From assembly GCA_964345475.1 (NCBI GenBank), contig CAYFQW010000002.1, positions 62,001 to 126,000 on the forward strand: a stretch of DNA of 64,000 bases, given 5' to 3'. The DNA comes from WRIS01 sp964345475 (GTDB lineage: Bacteria; Actinomycetota; Coriobacteriia; Coriobacteriales; Eggerthellaceae). This document shows positions 8,998-17,820 of the stretch, in pieces. Under the pieces are notes generated by a model, which ran no database searches, had not been told where the DNA came from, and saw nothing but the letters and a program-made list of their open reading frames with translations. Made by a program: the position numbers and the translations under genes. How positions within the stretch are numbered: the stretch's first letter is position 1; each line of letters starts with the position of its first letter.

Positions 8998-10227
8998 CTA
9001 GTCTTCCAGATAGTCTTTTAGCTTTGACGACCGAGAAGGGTGCCTTAGCTTAGCAAGGGTTTTGCTTTCAATTTGCCGAATGCGCTCCCTTGTCACCCCG
9101 AACTCGCGTCCAACCTCCTCCAGGGTGCGAGGATGCCCATCTTCCAGACCAAAACGCAAAGAGATAACCTTTCGCTCACGCTCTGCAAGACCATCCAAAA
9201 CCTTGGTAAGCTGTTCCTGTAACATAGTAAAACTAGCAGCATCAGGCGGGACAACTGCAGCATCATCTTCAATGAAATCGCCCAGCTGGCTATCCTCTTC
9301 TTCACCTATAGGGGTTTCGAGGGAAACGGGTTCTTGTGAGATTTTCTGTATTTCGCGAACCCTCTCAGTTGTGAGCCCCATTTCTTTTCCAATTTCCTCG
9401 GGAGTAGGCTCTCGCCCTAATTCCTGCAAAAGCTGTCGCTGAATGCGAACAAGCTTGTTAATGGTTTCAACCATATGAACAGGAATACGTATAGTACGCG
9501 CCTGATCGGCGATAGCACGGGTAATGGCCTGTCGAATCCACCACGTCGCATACGTAGAGAACTTAAACCCTTTTGTGTAGTCAAACTTCTCAACCGCGCG
9601 GATAAGCCCCAGATTTCCCTCTTGGATAAGATCGAGGAAAAGCATTCCCCTCCCGACATACCGCTTGGCAATCGAAACCACCAAACGAAGATTTGCCTCA
9701 ACAAGCTGTTGCTTAGCATCAAGGCCAACCTGTTCGATACGTGATAATCGGCGACGCTCGCGGCGCGTAAGCTCTATGCCCTCTTCTTCAGCCGCATCCA
9801 ACTGCTCCCCCGCTTCGACACCAGCCTCGATTTTCATGGCTAGATCAATTTCTTCGGAAGCAGTCAACAGCGAGACTTTGCCAATTTCTTTGAGATACAT
9901 GCGTACGGGGTCTCCCGTAAGCATGGTAACGGATGTATCGGGGGTGCGTTTCCTCGTCTTAGATTTCGACTTCGATCGAACTTTTGGTAATTGGATGTCT
10001 ACGGTAGCCTTAAGCTCTTCCTCAGGAATCCCTTCCAAAAGTTCTTCATCGCTCATATCGGATTCGACCTTATCTTCATCGGCCGGATCGACAGCAGCTT
10101 CTTCTAGCTCAGCACCACTTGGGGACTCGTTAAAATCCTCCTCATCGTATACGGGAGAATCATTAAGCTCAGGATCTTCTTGAAGGTTATCATCTTTTAT
10201 TAATTCTTCATTGGGAATATTCGGCAC
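8998..10227 (-). CDS. rpoD: Primary RNA polymerase sigma factor (RpoD/SigA)
   Basis: 409 residues, the size of short actinobacterial and Firmicutes primary sigma factors. The first 95 residues are strongly acidic, followed by a basic patch (KSKSKTRKR). Region 1.2 (DPVRMYLKEIGKV) and regions 2.1-2.4 follow, with YATWWIRQAITRAIADQART, the primary-sigma core-binding and -10 recognition signature. Regions 3 and 4.2 end with the helix-turn-helix TLEEVGREFGVTRERIRQIE. It starts at GTG 10227 with AAAGGA five bases upstream. Its stop and the rlmKL start are one base apart. As housekeeping sigma it should read the TTGACA/TATAAT-like promoters noted in this window. Confidence 0.96.
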   Translation of the reverse strand: MPNIPNEELIKDDNLQEDPELNDSPVYDEEDFNESPSGAELEEAAVDPADEDKVESDMSDEELLEGIPEEELKATVDIQLPKVRSKSKSKTRKRTPDTSVTMLTGDPVRMYLKEIGKVSLLTASEEIDLAMKIEAGVEAGEQLDAAEEEGIELTRRERRRLSRIEQVGLDAKQQLVEANLRLVVSIAKRYVGRGMLFLDLIQEGNLGLIRAVEKFDYTKGFKFSTYATWWIRQAITRAIADQARTIRIPVHMVETINKLVRIQRQLLQELGREPTPEEIGKEMGLTTERVREIQKISQEPVSLETPIGEEEDSQLGDFIEDDAAVVPPDAASFTMLQEQLTKVLDGLAERERKVISLRFGLEDGHPRTLEEVGREFGVTRERIRQIESKTLAKLRHPSRSSKLKDYLED

Positions 10228-10319
10228 AAGTTTCCTTTCTGAGGAGTGCCTCCGAGCTAGAACTCATAAAGGCACATAAACGTTGAAATTATATCATATG
10301 CAACGGCAATTTCATATAT

Positions 10320-12620
10320 TTAAAGCAAATCATCAGGATCTATATCAACAGTAATGTTCACATCCTGATCGGTTTTATTGTGTTTAAATACTGGAAGAAG
10401 CACAGATGAGATATCGCTATTTTCTGGAACCTTGACTACTATGTGGTACCGATACGAACCACGCAATCGTGAAATAACGCAAGGACCAGCTGGCAGACAG
10501 ATCCAGTCCTTTCCGCCCTGCTCGAATAATTGGATTTTTAGTCTTTCGTACAAACTTTCCGCTTTTGCTTTTACCTTGGCCTCATCTTTTCCCCATAATA
10601 GTACATTTGCTAAACGAACATAAGGTGGATACCCCAATAATCTTCTTTTCGGTAATTCATCCTTTAAAAACGAGGTCCTATTATACATACTTGCAGCTCG
10701 TATGGGAGCAGCGTCAGCTTGATATGTTTGTATGATTACCCTGCCTGGAAGGTCTGCCCTTCCTGCGCGTCCAGCCACTTGCTCTATCATATTAAAGCTG
10801 CGTTCAGCGCTTCTAAAATCTGGCAAATTCAACATCGTGTCAGCGTTTATTACCCCAACTAAGGTGACATCATCAAAGTCAAGCCCCTTAGCAATCATTT
10901 GAGTACCCAAAAGAATAGCGGCTTCTGAAGAACCGAATTTTTCAAGTAGCTTTTGGTGTGCACCTTTTTTTGCTGTGGTGTCTGCATCCATACGAATGAT
11001 ATCTGCATCATACCCCTCCAAGACAGAGCGAAGCTCATCCTCCACTCGCTGTGTGCCCGCACCAAACTTTTTAAGGTAGGGACTCTTGCAGTTAGGACAC
11101 TGGGAAGGCAGAGGTCTGCTATACCCGCAATAATGGCATTTCAGGCGCCCTTCCCTTTCATGGTACGTCAGGGACACGGAGCATGAAGGACACGTCGGAA
11201 CAAAACCGCAGTCCCTGCAAAGCAAAAACTGCGCGAACCCTCGTTGGTTAAGGAAGAGCACTGCTTTTTGTTGTGCATCAAGCGTCTCCTTTAAGGCGGT
11301 GCTCAGTCTCAAAGAAAACATCGATCTATTTCCTGTGTTGAAAACCCGGGCCATATCAACTACCTCGACGGGAGGTAGATCTCGGCCATTTATTCGATGG
11401 GGCAATACCACCCTGTGCCAAGAATCCCATTTCTCACAGCGGTATAAAGCCTCTATAGAGGGTGTTGCAGATCCCAAGACTAAAACTGCATTCCTCTGTT
11501 TAACGATCCAGGCTGCCACATCCCTTGATACGTAGCGGGGGGAGGAGCTCTGTTTATACGAGCTTTCGTGCTCTTCATCTATGACAATAAGACCTATATC
11601 GGACAAAGGGGAAAAGAGAGCGCTCCTAGCACCCACCACCACACGCGCTTCACCTTTTTTGATACGATCCCACTGGTCGTATCGTTCTCCTTGGCTCATA
11701 CGGGAATGGCTTACTGCAACCGTGTCTCCAAAGCGACCCCTGAACCTCGCCACTGTTTGAGGAGTGAGCGAAATTTCAGGTACCAACATAATTGCAGAAC
11801 GTCCATCATGTAAAGTTTGCTCGATAGCTCGCAGGTACACTTCTGTTTTACCCGATCCCGTTATACCGTCCACGACTACCACTTCACCCGATGCCCTCTG
11901 TTGCGCCTGGTTAATGGCGAATACCGCTTCAGACTGGCAGGTGTTAAGCTTCGGTTTTTTTGAAGCCACAAAGTTTCCATCCCAGAAATCTGATTGACCA
12001 CGCACGCGTCTTCGCGAAAAGCGTTCAACAACGCCATAGCTGACAAGTGCTTCAAGCGTGGAGCTTAGTTGGCCGAACTCTAAAGACAGCTCCGATACTT
12101 TCAACTCCCCATTTGCGAGGGCTTGCAATATAGCTTTTTGCTTAACTGCATTTTTTCTCGGCTTGAATACAGCAGCAGAGGGACATAAACGAACCCAGGT
12201 GTCGCTTACGGCTTGGGCTTCTGGTTTTTCAACCGTCCAATTTGACCCGATTCTTACGAGGCGAGGTGTTCCTCCTGGCGGAGTAAATAAACGGATACAC
12301 GAGCTTAAAGGGGCAATGTATGTTTCGCTTAAGAAAAAAGCACATGCAGCGCCCCATTCATCAAAGTATGAGGGAGACAATATCTCGTTCACAGTTTTCA
12401 GACTCGAAGGCTTGAAGCCCTTTCGTTCCCAAGCCTCGATATCATCAAGTTCAATATGCTCAAGCTCGACGACATAGCCTATGGCGCAGCGGTTCCTAAA
12501 AGGCACCAGCACAGCACAGCCGACTTCGATATGGGGCATATCGTTATCTTGAACAGCATAGCTATATGCACTGTCAAGCGACTGGGTAGGTATATCTAAA
12601 ACAACAGAGGCAAGCAGCAT
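10320..12620 (-). CDS. priA: Primosomal protein N' (replication restart helicase PriA)
   Basis: 766 residues. An N-terminal DNA 3'-end binding domain comes first, then a superfamily 2 helicase with Walker A GITGSGKTEVYLRAI and DEEHESSYKQ, and helicase motifs through QVAGRAGRADLPG. The zinc-binding insertion is complete, with CRDCGFVPTCPSC followed by CHYCGY and CPNC. PriA recognises stalled forks and D-loops and reloads the replicative helicase after recombination. It therefore fits functionally with AddAB elsewhere in the window. It is 15 bp downstream of metK on the same strand and about 90 bp upstream of rpoD. Confidence 0.96.
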   Translation of the reverse strand: MLLASVVLDIPTQSLDSAYSYAVQDNDMPHIEVGCAVLVPFRNRCAIGYVVELEHIELDDIEAWERKGFKPSSLKTVNEILSPSYFDEWGAACAFFLSETYIAPLSSCIRLFTPPGGTPRLVRIGSNWTVEKPEAQAVSDTWVRLCPSAAVFKPRKNAVKQKAILQALANGELKVSELSLEFGQLSSTLEALVSYGVVERFSRRRVRGQSDFWDGNFVASKKPKLNTCQSEAVFAINQAQQRASGEVVVVDGITGSGKTEVYLRAIEQTLHDGRSAIMLVPEISLTPQTVARFRGRFGDTVAVSHSRMSQGERYDQWDRIKKGEARVVVGARSALFSPLSDIGLIVIDEEHESSYKQSSSPRYVSRDVAAWIVKQRNAVLVLGSATPSIEALYRCEKWDSWHRVVLPHRINGRDLPPVEVVDMARVFNTGNRSMFSLRLSTALKETLDAQQKAVLFLNQRGFAQFLLCRDCGFVPTCPSCSVSLTYHEREGRLKCHYCGYSRPLPSQCPNCKSPYLKKFGAGTQRVEDELRSVLEGYDADIIRMDADTTAKKGAHQKLLEKFGSSEAAILLGTQMIAKGLDFDDVTLVGVINADTMLNLPDFRSAERSFNMIEQVAGRAGRADLPGRVIIQTYQADAAPIRAASMYNRTSFLKDELPKRRLLGYPPYVRLANVLLWGKDEAKVKAKAESLYERLKIQLFEQGGKDWICLPAGPCVISRLRGSYRYHIVVKVPENSDISSVLLPVFKHNKTDQDVNITVDIDPDDLL

Positions 12621-12635
12621 ATAGTAAAGACCTTA

Positions 12636-13925
12636 TTAGCAGGATGATTCAACAAAGCGCTTAAGTTCCTCAACCTTGTTAGTACGCTCCCAGGTAAATT
12701 CAGGAAGTTCCCTCCCAAAATGACCGTAGCTAGCTGTTTTTTGAAATATAGGGCGGCGTAAATCCAACACATCGATAATAGCGCCTGGCCTCAGATCAAA
12801 AACCTCGTGAACTGCATCGAGGATGAGTTTTTCTGATACGCTTGCCGTGCCGAATGTTTCAACCATGAGTGAGATCGGGCGAGCCATCCCTATTGCATAG
12901 GCTATTTGAATCTCACAACGGTCCGCTAGGCCTGCTGCTACGATATTCTTCGCAACCCAACGAGCCGCATATGCAGCTGAACGGTCGACTTTTGTGCAGT
13001 CTTTCCCAGAAAATGCTCCGCCACCATGGCGTCCCATTCCCCCGTACGTATCTACAATTATCTTTCTGCCTGTTAGACCCGAATCCCCCATGGGGCCCCC
13101 TATAACGAAGCGCCCTGTTGGGTTGATATGAATTTCAATATCAGGAGATACTTCAAAACCCTCATCCGAAAACACCGGCTTAATGACCTTTTCAATTAAA
13201 TCCGAACGAAGCTGCGGGGCCTCTACCGAATCGGCATGCTGTGTCGATATAAGCACTTTTTCAACATGGCTTGGCTTTCCGTCGATGTAGCGCACTGAAA
13301 CCTGTGTCTTCCCATCGGGTCGCAAATAGTCTAATTCACCAGATTTGCGGACTGCGGTAAGTTTTTCTGCAAGGCGATGCGCAAGATAAATAGGAAGGGG
13401 CATAAAAGTTTTGGTCTCGTTGCAAGCATAGCCAAAAACCATTCCTTGATCGCCTGCACCAATGGAATCATACTCATCCCCATCGTCAACGCCATGTTGA
13501 ACTTCATATGAACTGTCTACACCTAAAGCTATATCGGAGCTCTGCTCGTGTATAGTATTGACGACACCGCATGTTTCCGCATCAAAACCATACTTTGCTC
13601 GGTTATAGCCTATGTCATTGATTACCCTACGAACGATTTGAGGGACGTCGATATAGGCTTGCGTCCTGATTTCTCCGGTAACAACCACAAGTCCCGTAGT
13701 TACCATGACTTCGCAGGCACAGCGCATGGCTGCGGGATCGGCAGGCTCCCCATTAGGAGCGATATAGCCAGATTTACGTAAGGCTTCTTCTTTCTCCAGA
13801 ATAGCATCCAAAATAGCATCTGATATTTGGTCGCAAATCTTGTCCGGATGACCCTCGGTTACCGATTCGGATGTAAAAAGATAGTTCGTGGACTCAATAC
13901 CTCCATCGGCCTCTTCACACGCCAT
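12636..13925 (-). CDS. metK: S-adenosylmethionine synthetase
   Basis: About 429 residues. It makes SAM from methionine and ATP. Signatures are FTSESVTEGHPDKICDQISD near the N-terminus, the GAGDQGMVFGYA hexapeptide-type motif, and the P-loop-like GGGAFSGKD. I take the ATG at 13925 as start: AGGAG (13935-13939) is nine bases upstream, whereas the TTG at 13934 directly abuts it. The length is slightly above the usual 385-400 residues, with small insertions. priA follows 15 bp downstream. I saw no SAM riboswitch in the 120-bp divergent spacer to the plus-strand ATP-grasp gene. With ahcY near 60 kb the window encodes two steps of the methyl cycle. Confidence 0.96.
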   Translation of the reverse strand: MACEEADGGIESTNYLFTSESVTEGHPDKICDQISDAILDAILEKEEALRKSGYIAPNGEPADPAAMRCACEVMVTTGLVVVTGEIRTQAYIDVPQIVRRVINDIGYNRAKYGFDAETCGVVNTIHEQSSDIALGVDSSYEVQHGVDDGDEYDSIGAGDQGMVFGYACNETKTFMPLPIYLAHRLAEKLTAVRKSGELDYLRPDGKTQVSVRYIDGKPSHVEKVLISTQHADSVEAPQLRSDLIEKVIKPVFSDEGFEVSPDIEIHINPTGRFVIGGPMGDSGLTGRKIIVDTYGGMGRHGGGAFSGKDCTKVDRSAAYAARWVAKNIVAAGLADRCEIQIAYAIGMARPISLMVETFGTASVSEKLILDAVHEVFDLRPGAIIDVLDLRRPIFQKTASYGHFGRELPEFTWERTNKVEELKRFVESSC

Positions 13926-14048
13926 ACAAACCAACTCCTAGTCATTTAACGATGAGGCAAACCTTCTCGTCTGCTTCGTGATATTCTAAGTGGACATGAT
14001 ACACTTTTTGCTGCTATCAATGCGCGAAGGCTCATAGAAAGGGCAGAG

Positions 14049-15446
14049 ATGCAAACTAATACTGACTACACTAACGAATACCTAGAGATTATCACCAATT
14101 TACAAGGAGATATCCATAGCCGGCGGAAAGCTCGGGAAGCTATGAAAAACTCCTCAGCGTTCTGCTACGATGTCATGGTTGAAGCTAGTTTCGTTCCGCG
14201 CCTCTACGGGCAAGAAACCTATAACGCCATGGAGGAAATATCAACAACTATGCATAAAATTCTGTGCAAGGTCATCGACCGCTACCTGCACGACCCCGCG
14301 TATCGTACCTTGTTCTCCTTCGATCCCAGGCTTGTCGACCTCATTCTGCTCCCAAGAAACTATGAAGCCATTTTGCCTTTTTCGCGAGTTGATTTATTTT
14401 TGAACGAAGATGACTACTCATTCGCTTTTTGTGAGTTCAACACTGATGGATCTTCTGGCATGAACGAAGATCGAGAAATAAGAAAGTCTATCGAGAACAG
14501 CGAGAGTTACAAACTTTTCGGCGAAAAGCATCAACTGAGTTCAAGTGAGCTTTTCGACACTTGGACTAAAGAGTTTCTCTCTATTTATGAGACATACACG
14601 TATAAGGTGGACAAACCGCATATTGCCATTTGCGATTACCTAGAAAATGCCATTATTGAAGAATTCAAGAGGTTTTCTGATGCCTTTGCTGATCGGGGAG
14701 TTGAAGCATCCATTGTCGATGTTCGGGACTTACGCTTCAACGGAGAGATCCTATCTAGCCCAGACGGCAGGCAGATCGATGCGATTTGGCGTCGATGCGT
14801 GACGAACGATGTCCTGGAAAACTGGGACTCTTCGCAGGCTCTTATTGAGGCGGTGCGTTCTGAAAAGGTAGCTTTAATAGGGAGTTTTGCGGGCCACATC
14901 GCCCATGATAAGCAGATTTTCAGCGTACTTCACACCGAAGAAACCTTCTCGTTTTTAGAGCCTCATGAAGTAGAGTTCATCAAGGAAAGTATCCCCTTCA
15001 CAAGCTTCTTAGATTCTGACCACATTGATCTGGATGAAGTTAAGAGAAATAAGGATACTTGGTTTATCAAGCCGACCGACCATTACGGCTCCTACGAGGC
15101 GCACGCTGGACGTTCGTATAAACAAGAAGAATGGGAAGGGCTCATCGACCGCTTTGCTAATCAAGCCTCGGGGATTCAATTTCTCGTTCAGAAATACTGC
15201 CTTCCCTTTAAAACGTTCATACTCCCTCCAGACAAAAACATCGAATCATTAAGCGATGCCGAAATTTCTACCGAAGCAAAACCCTACAACAACCTCTCAG
15301 GCCTGTATCTTTACAATGGAAAATTCTCTGGCGTGTATTCGAGAATGGGTCCACATCCAACTATTTCAAAACAAATGGAGGGAATAACTGCAACTTCCAT
15401 CTGGGTAGACTGTAACCATACATCCGAAATGGATACGGCTCGTTAA
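14049..15446 (+). CDS. Circularly permuted ATP-grasp / glutathionylspermidine synthase-like protein
   Basis: 465 residues. CEFNTDGSSGMNE (about residues 132-144) is like the glutathionylspermidine-synthase pre-ATP-grasp segment. The C-terminal half carries ATP-grasp-like pieces: a FIKPTDHYGSYEAHAG glycine loop with a lysine (about 343-358), FLVQKYCLPFKT (about 381-392) and SGLYLYNGKFSGVYSRMG. The family ligates a carboxylate to an amine using ATP; the substrates here are unknown and no spermidine genes are near. Start context is GAAAGGGCAGAG before the ATG. It heads a plus-strand group with a membrane protein and gltX (15-bp and 4-bp gaps). A role linked to glutamyl or peptidyl ligation is only a guess. 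Confidence 0.6.
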   Translation: MQTNTDYTNEYLEIITNLQGDIHSRRKAREAMKNSSAFCYDVMVEASFVPRLYGQETYNAMEEISTTMHKILCKVIDRYLHDPAYRTLFSFDPRLVDLILLPRNYEAILPFSRVDLFLNEDDYSFAFCEFNTDGSSGMNEDREIRKSIENSESYKLFGEKHQLSSSELFDTWTKEFLSIYETYTYKVDKPHIAICDYLENAIIEEFKRFSDAFADRGVEASIVDVRDLRFNGEILSSPDGRQIDAIWRRCVTNDVLENWDSSQALIEAVRSEKVALIGSFAGHIAHDKQIFSVLHTEETFSFLEPHEVEFIKESIPFTSFLDSDHIDLDEVKRNKDTWFIKPTDHYGSYEAHAGRSYKQEEWEGLIDRFANQASGIQFLVQKYCLPFKTFILPPDKNIESLSDAEISTEAKPYNNLSGLYLYNGKFSGVYSRMGPHPTISKQMEGITATSIWVDCNHTSEMDTAR

Positions 15447-15461
15447 CTGTAGGTAGCGAAT

Positions 15462-16310
15462 ATGGTATCGAAAAAGGCATCAAAGGTTGAACAGCCTTCT
15501 CCGCCGGCACGACCTTCGAGAAAAGTTTTGAAGGCAGCCCTTGGAATTATATCCACCATCCTTCTCGTATTCAGCCTTATAGGTGCAGGGCTCTTTGTTT
15601 GCTCTGCACCAAACACGACTGAAACCCTTTCAAGACAGTTCAGCTCCGATGACAAAAGTCCCTTTACTAAAGACGAACTCGTTGAGGCTGCCCTTGCTAC
15701 GCTTGACTACACACTTGGCTCCCACAGTAAAGATGCTCTTCTAGACTCTATGTACAAGATAAACCTTCAAGCCTTTATGGACGGGCGTGCACAAACTGGT
15801 CTTGCCCCTGATATTTCAGGGTTTACCGAGTCAGAGGCAAATGGCTCTCTCGATGAGCTTGAAGCACGACTTATGCTCGCAGACGAATCCTACATGCTCA
15901 GTACAGAAGCCATTTCTCACCTCGACGATGTCAATCAAGTCATCGAACTGTCGCGGATAGCAATTATATGGGCGGCGCTTTTCTCTCTTGCGGGATGTAT
16001 AGCCCTTGCTATACTTTTCGGCAGAAAGACGCTTGGGTTTGTGCTTCGCGTCTCAGCGCTCATAGTGATTGCAAGCTTTGTGGGTCTCGCTTGCTGGGTC
16101 CTCATGGATTTCAATGGATTTTTCGAAGTCTTCCATTCTCTTTTCTTTACGGATGGAACCTGGACTTTTCGCAGAGACTCGCTTCTCATCTGCATGTATC
16201 CAAGTTCTTTCTGGATGGGTATGGGTGCTGTATGGCTTGCTGCAACCACGTTTGCATCCTTTCTTTGCTTTATACTAGGCAGGATGATTGGAAAAAAGAT
16301 GAAAGTGTAG
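15462..16310 (+). CDS. Integral membrane protein, TIGR01906/DUF1461-like
   Basis: 282 residues. A basic N-terminus is followed by a transmembrane segment (about 25-50). An extracytoplasmic loop of about 100 residues contains FTKDELVEAALATLDY and SHLDDVNQVIELSR. Three more hydrophobic segments follow (about 160-185, 190-215 and 250-275), and the protein ends in a short basic tail. The order TM, loop with LDY and HLDDV, then three TMs matches the TIGR01906/DUF1461 membrane family of Firmicutes and Actinobacteria, whose function is unknown. It is probably co-transcribed with the ATP-grasp gene upstream and gltX four bases downstream. Confidence 0.6.
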   Translation: MVSKKASKVEQPSPPARPSRKVLKAALGIISTILLVFSLIGAGLFVCSAPNTTETLSRQFSSDDKSPFTKDELVEAALATLDYTLGSHSKDALLDSMYKINLQAFMDGRAQTGLAPDISGFTESEANGSLDELEARLMLADESYMLSTEAISHLDDVNQVIELSRIAIIWAALFSLAGCIALAILFGRKTLGFVLRVSALIVIASFVGLACWVLMDFNGFFEVFHSLFFTDGTWTFRRDSLLICMYPSSFWMGMGAVWLAATTFASFLCFILGRMIGKKMKV

Positions 16311-16314
16311 ATGT

Positions 16315-17820
16315 ATGAATATTTCTCCTAACGAATCTGTACGTGTACGTTTTGCACCCTCGCCCACAGGGATGCTTCATATTGGCGGAGCTCGCACCGC
16401 CATATATAACTGGGCTTACGCACGGGCTAAGGGGGGTAGCTTCATTCTGCGGATTGAAGATACCGATCCAGAACGTTCGACTGAAGAAAACACCCAGATT
16501 ATCTTACGGGCCTTGCGGTGGCTCGGCCTCGACTGGGACGAAGGGCCTGAAGTCTCCGGTGAGTACGGCCCGTATTTCCAAAGTGAAAGAAACGAAACGT
16601 ACGCACATGCGCTGCAAGAGCTCAAATCTCGCAATGCCGTATACCCCTGCTTCTGTACGAAAGAAGAACTTGATGCAAAACGTGCTAAGGCGGAGAAGGA
16701 AAAGGGAGGTTATGACGGCTATGATCGAACCTGCCTTGGTCTCACCCCTGCTGAAGTTGAAGAACGCATTCAATCGGGCGAGGATCATGTATGGAGGCTT
16801 AAAGTTCCAAAAGGCCACGGCACCATCTCGTTCGAGGATGAGGTGTATGGCAGTATCGAGTTTAATCCTGATGTCATGGACGACATGATCCTTGTACGCA
16901 GCGACGGAAGCCCCACCTATAATTTTGCTGTTGTCTGTGACGACATCAACATGAAAATTTCTCATGTAGTACGGGGAGACGATCATCTCTCCAACACCCC
17001 CCGTCAGATACTTATCTACGAAGCACTCGGTGTACAGCACCCCCACTTTGCCCACCTTCCTATGATCTTAGGATCCGACGGAAAGAAACTGTCTAAGCGG
17101 CATGGCGCAACTTCGGTAGAAGAGTATCGCGATCGAGGATATTTATCGGATACCCTGGTTAATTTTTTATCGCTGCTCGGATGGTCGCTGGACGGAGAAA
17201 CTACCATCGTCTCGAGAGAAAAACTGATAGAACATTTTGACTTTAACCGCATAACCAAAAAAGACGCCATTTTCGACGAAACAAAGCTCGATTGGATGAA
17301 CTCCGTCTATATTAAAGACCTCGGCGCAGAGAAGTGGGTTCAAGCTGCTGCACCGTGGCTTATCGAAGCAGGGGCGACAGAAGAAGATATTGCAGCTAGA
17401 CCAGAGTGGTATGAAAAAATATACCCCTTGGTTTTCGAGCGCCTGAGTCGACTCGATGAAGTACCAGGAAAATTATCATACCTATTTTGGGGTGACAAAG
17501 TATACCTTGACGAAGCGTCTATAAAAAAAGTCCTCCTGAAAGATGCCCTTGGGGCAGAGCACGCCTTAAGAAGTCTGCGCGCGATGTTTGCCGATACCAA
17601 TATTGCCTGGAATCACTCATCCTTAGAACAGCATGCAAGGAAACTTGTTGAAGATTTGGACACCAAAGTGAAGCTCGTCTTCCAGCCTTTGCGTGTTGCC
17701 GTGTGCGGAAATATGGTTTCCCCCCCACTCTTTGAAAGCCTTGAACTGCTTGAGCGAAATCAGGTGATTGCCCGTATCGACCAGACCCTGAATGAGGTGT
17801 TCCATGTTCGAGAGCAGTAA
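16315..17820 (+). CDS. gltX: Glutamyl-tRNA synthetase
   Basis: 501 residues, class I synthetase. The HIGH-type motif is in FAPSPTGMLHIGGARTA (about residues 11-27). The KMSKS loop appears as KLSKRHGATSVEEY (about 257-270), with the GluRS-specific LVNFLSLLGWS following. It charges tRNA-Glu (and possibly tRNA-Gln, if a GatCAB pathway exists) with glutamate; a tRNA-Glu(UUC) gene lies at 45.5 kb. The last bases overlap the start of the Fe-S protein gene by 17 nt, so the two are translationally linked. The ribosome-binding site is weak (GAAAG), suggesting coupling to the membrane protein gene ending four bases earlier. Confidence 0.96.
   Translation: MNISPNESVRVRFAPSPTGMLHIGGARTAIYNWAYARAKGGSFILRIEDTDPERSTEENTQIILRALRWLGLDWDEGPEVSGEYGPYFQSERNETYAHALQELKSRNAVYPCFCTKEELDAKRAKAEKEKGGYDGYDRTCLGLTPAEVEERIQSGEDHVWRLKVPKGHGTISFEDEVYGSIEFNPDVMDDMILVRSDGSPTYNFAVVCDDINMKISHVVRGDDHLSNTPRQILIYEALGVQHPHFAHLPMILGSDGKKLSKRHGATSVEEYRDRGYLSDTLVNFLSLLGWSLDGETTIVSREKLIEHFDFNRITKKDAIFDETKLDWMNSVYIKDLGAEKWVQAAAPWLIEAGATEEDIAARPEWYEKIYPLVFERLSRLDEVPGKLSYLFWGDKVYLDEASIKKVLLKDALGAEHALRSLRAMFADTNIAWNHSSLEQHARKLVEDLDTKVKLVFQPLRVAVCGNMVSPPLFESLELLERNQVIARIDQTLNEVFHVREQ

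Noticed and set aside
8481..9053. A 190-codon open frame on the plus strand
   Set aside because: It lies opposite the well-supported rlmKL gene, has no recognisable protein motifs and reflects codon usage of that gene.
13926..14048. SAM riboswitch before metK
   Set aside because: The 120-bp spacer is short, has no SAM-I/II consensus that I can see, and is shared with a divergent gene.
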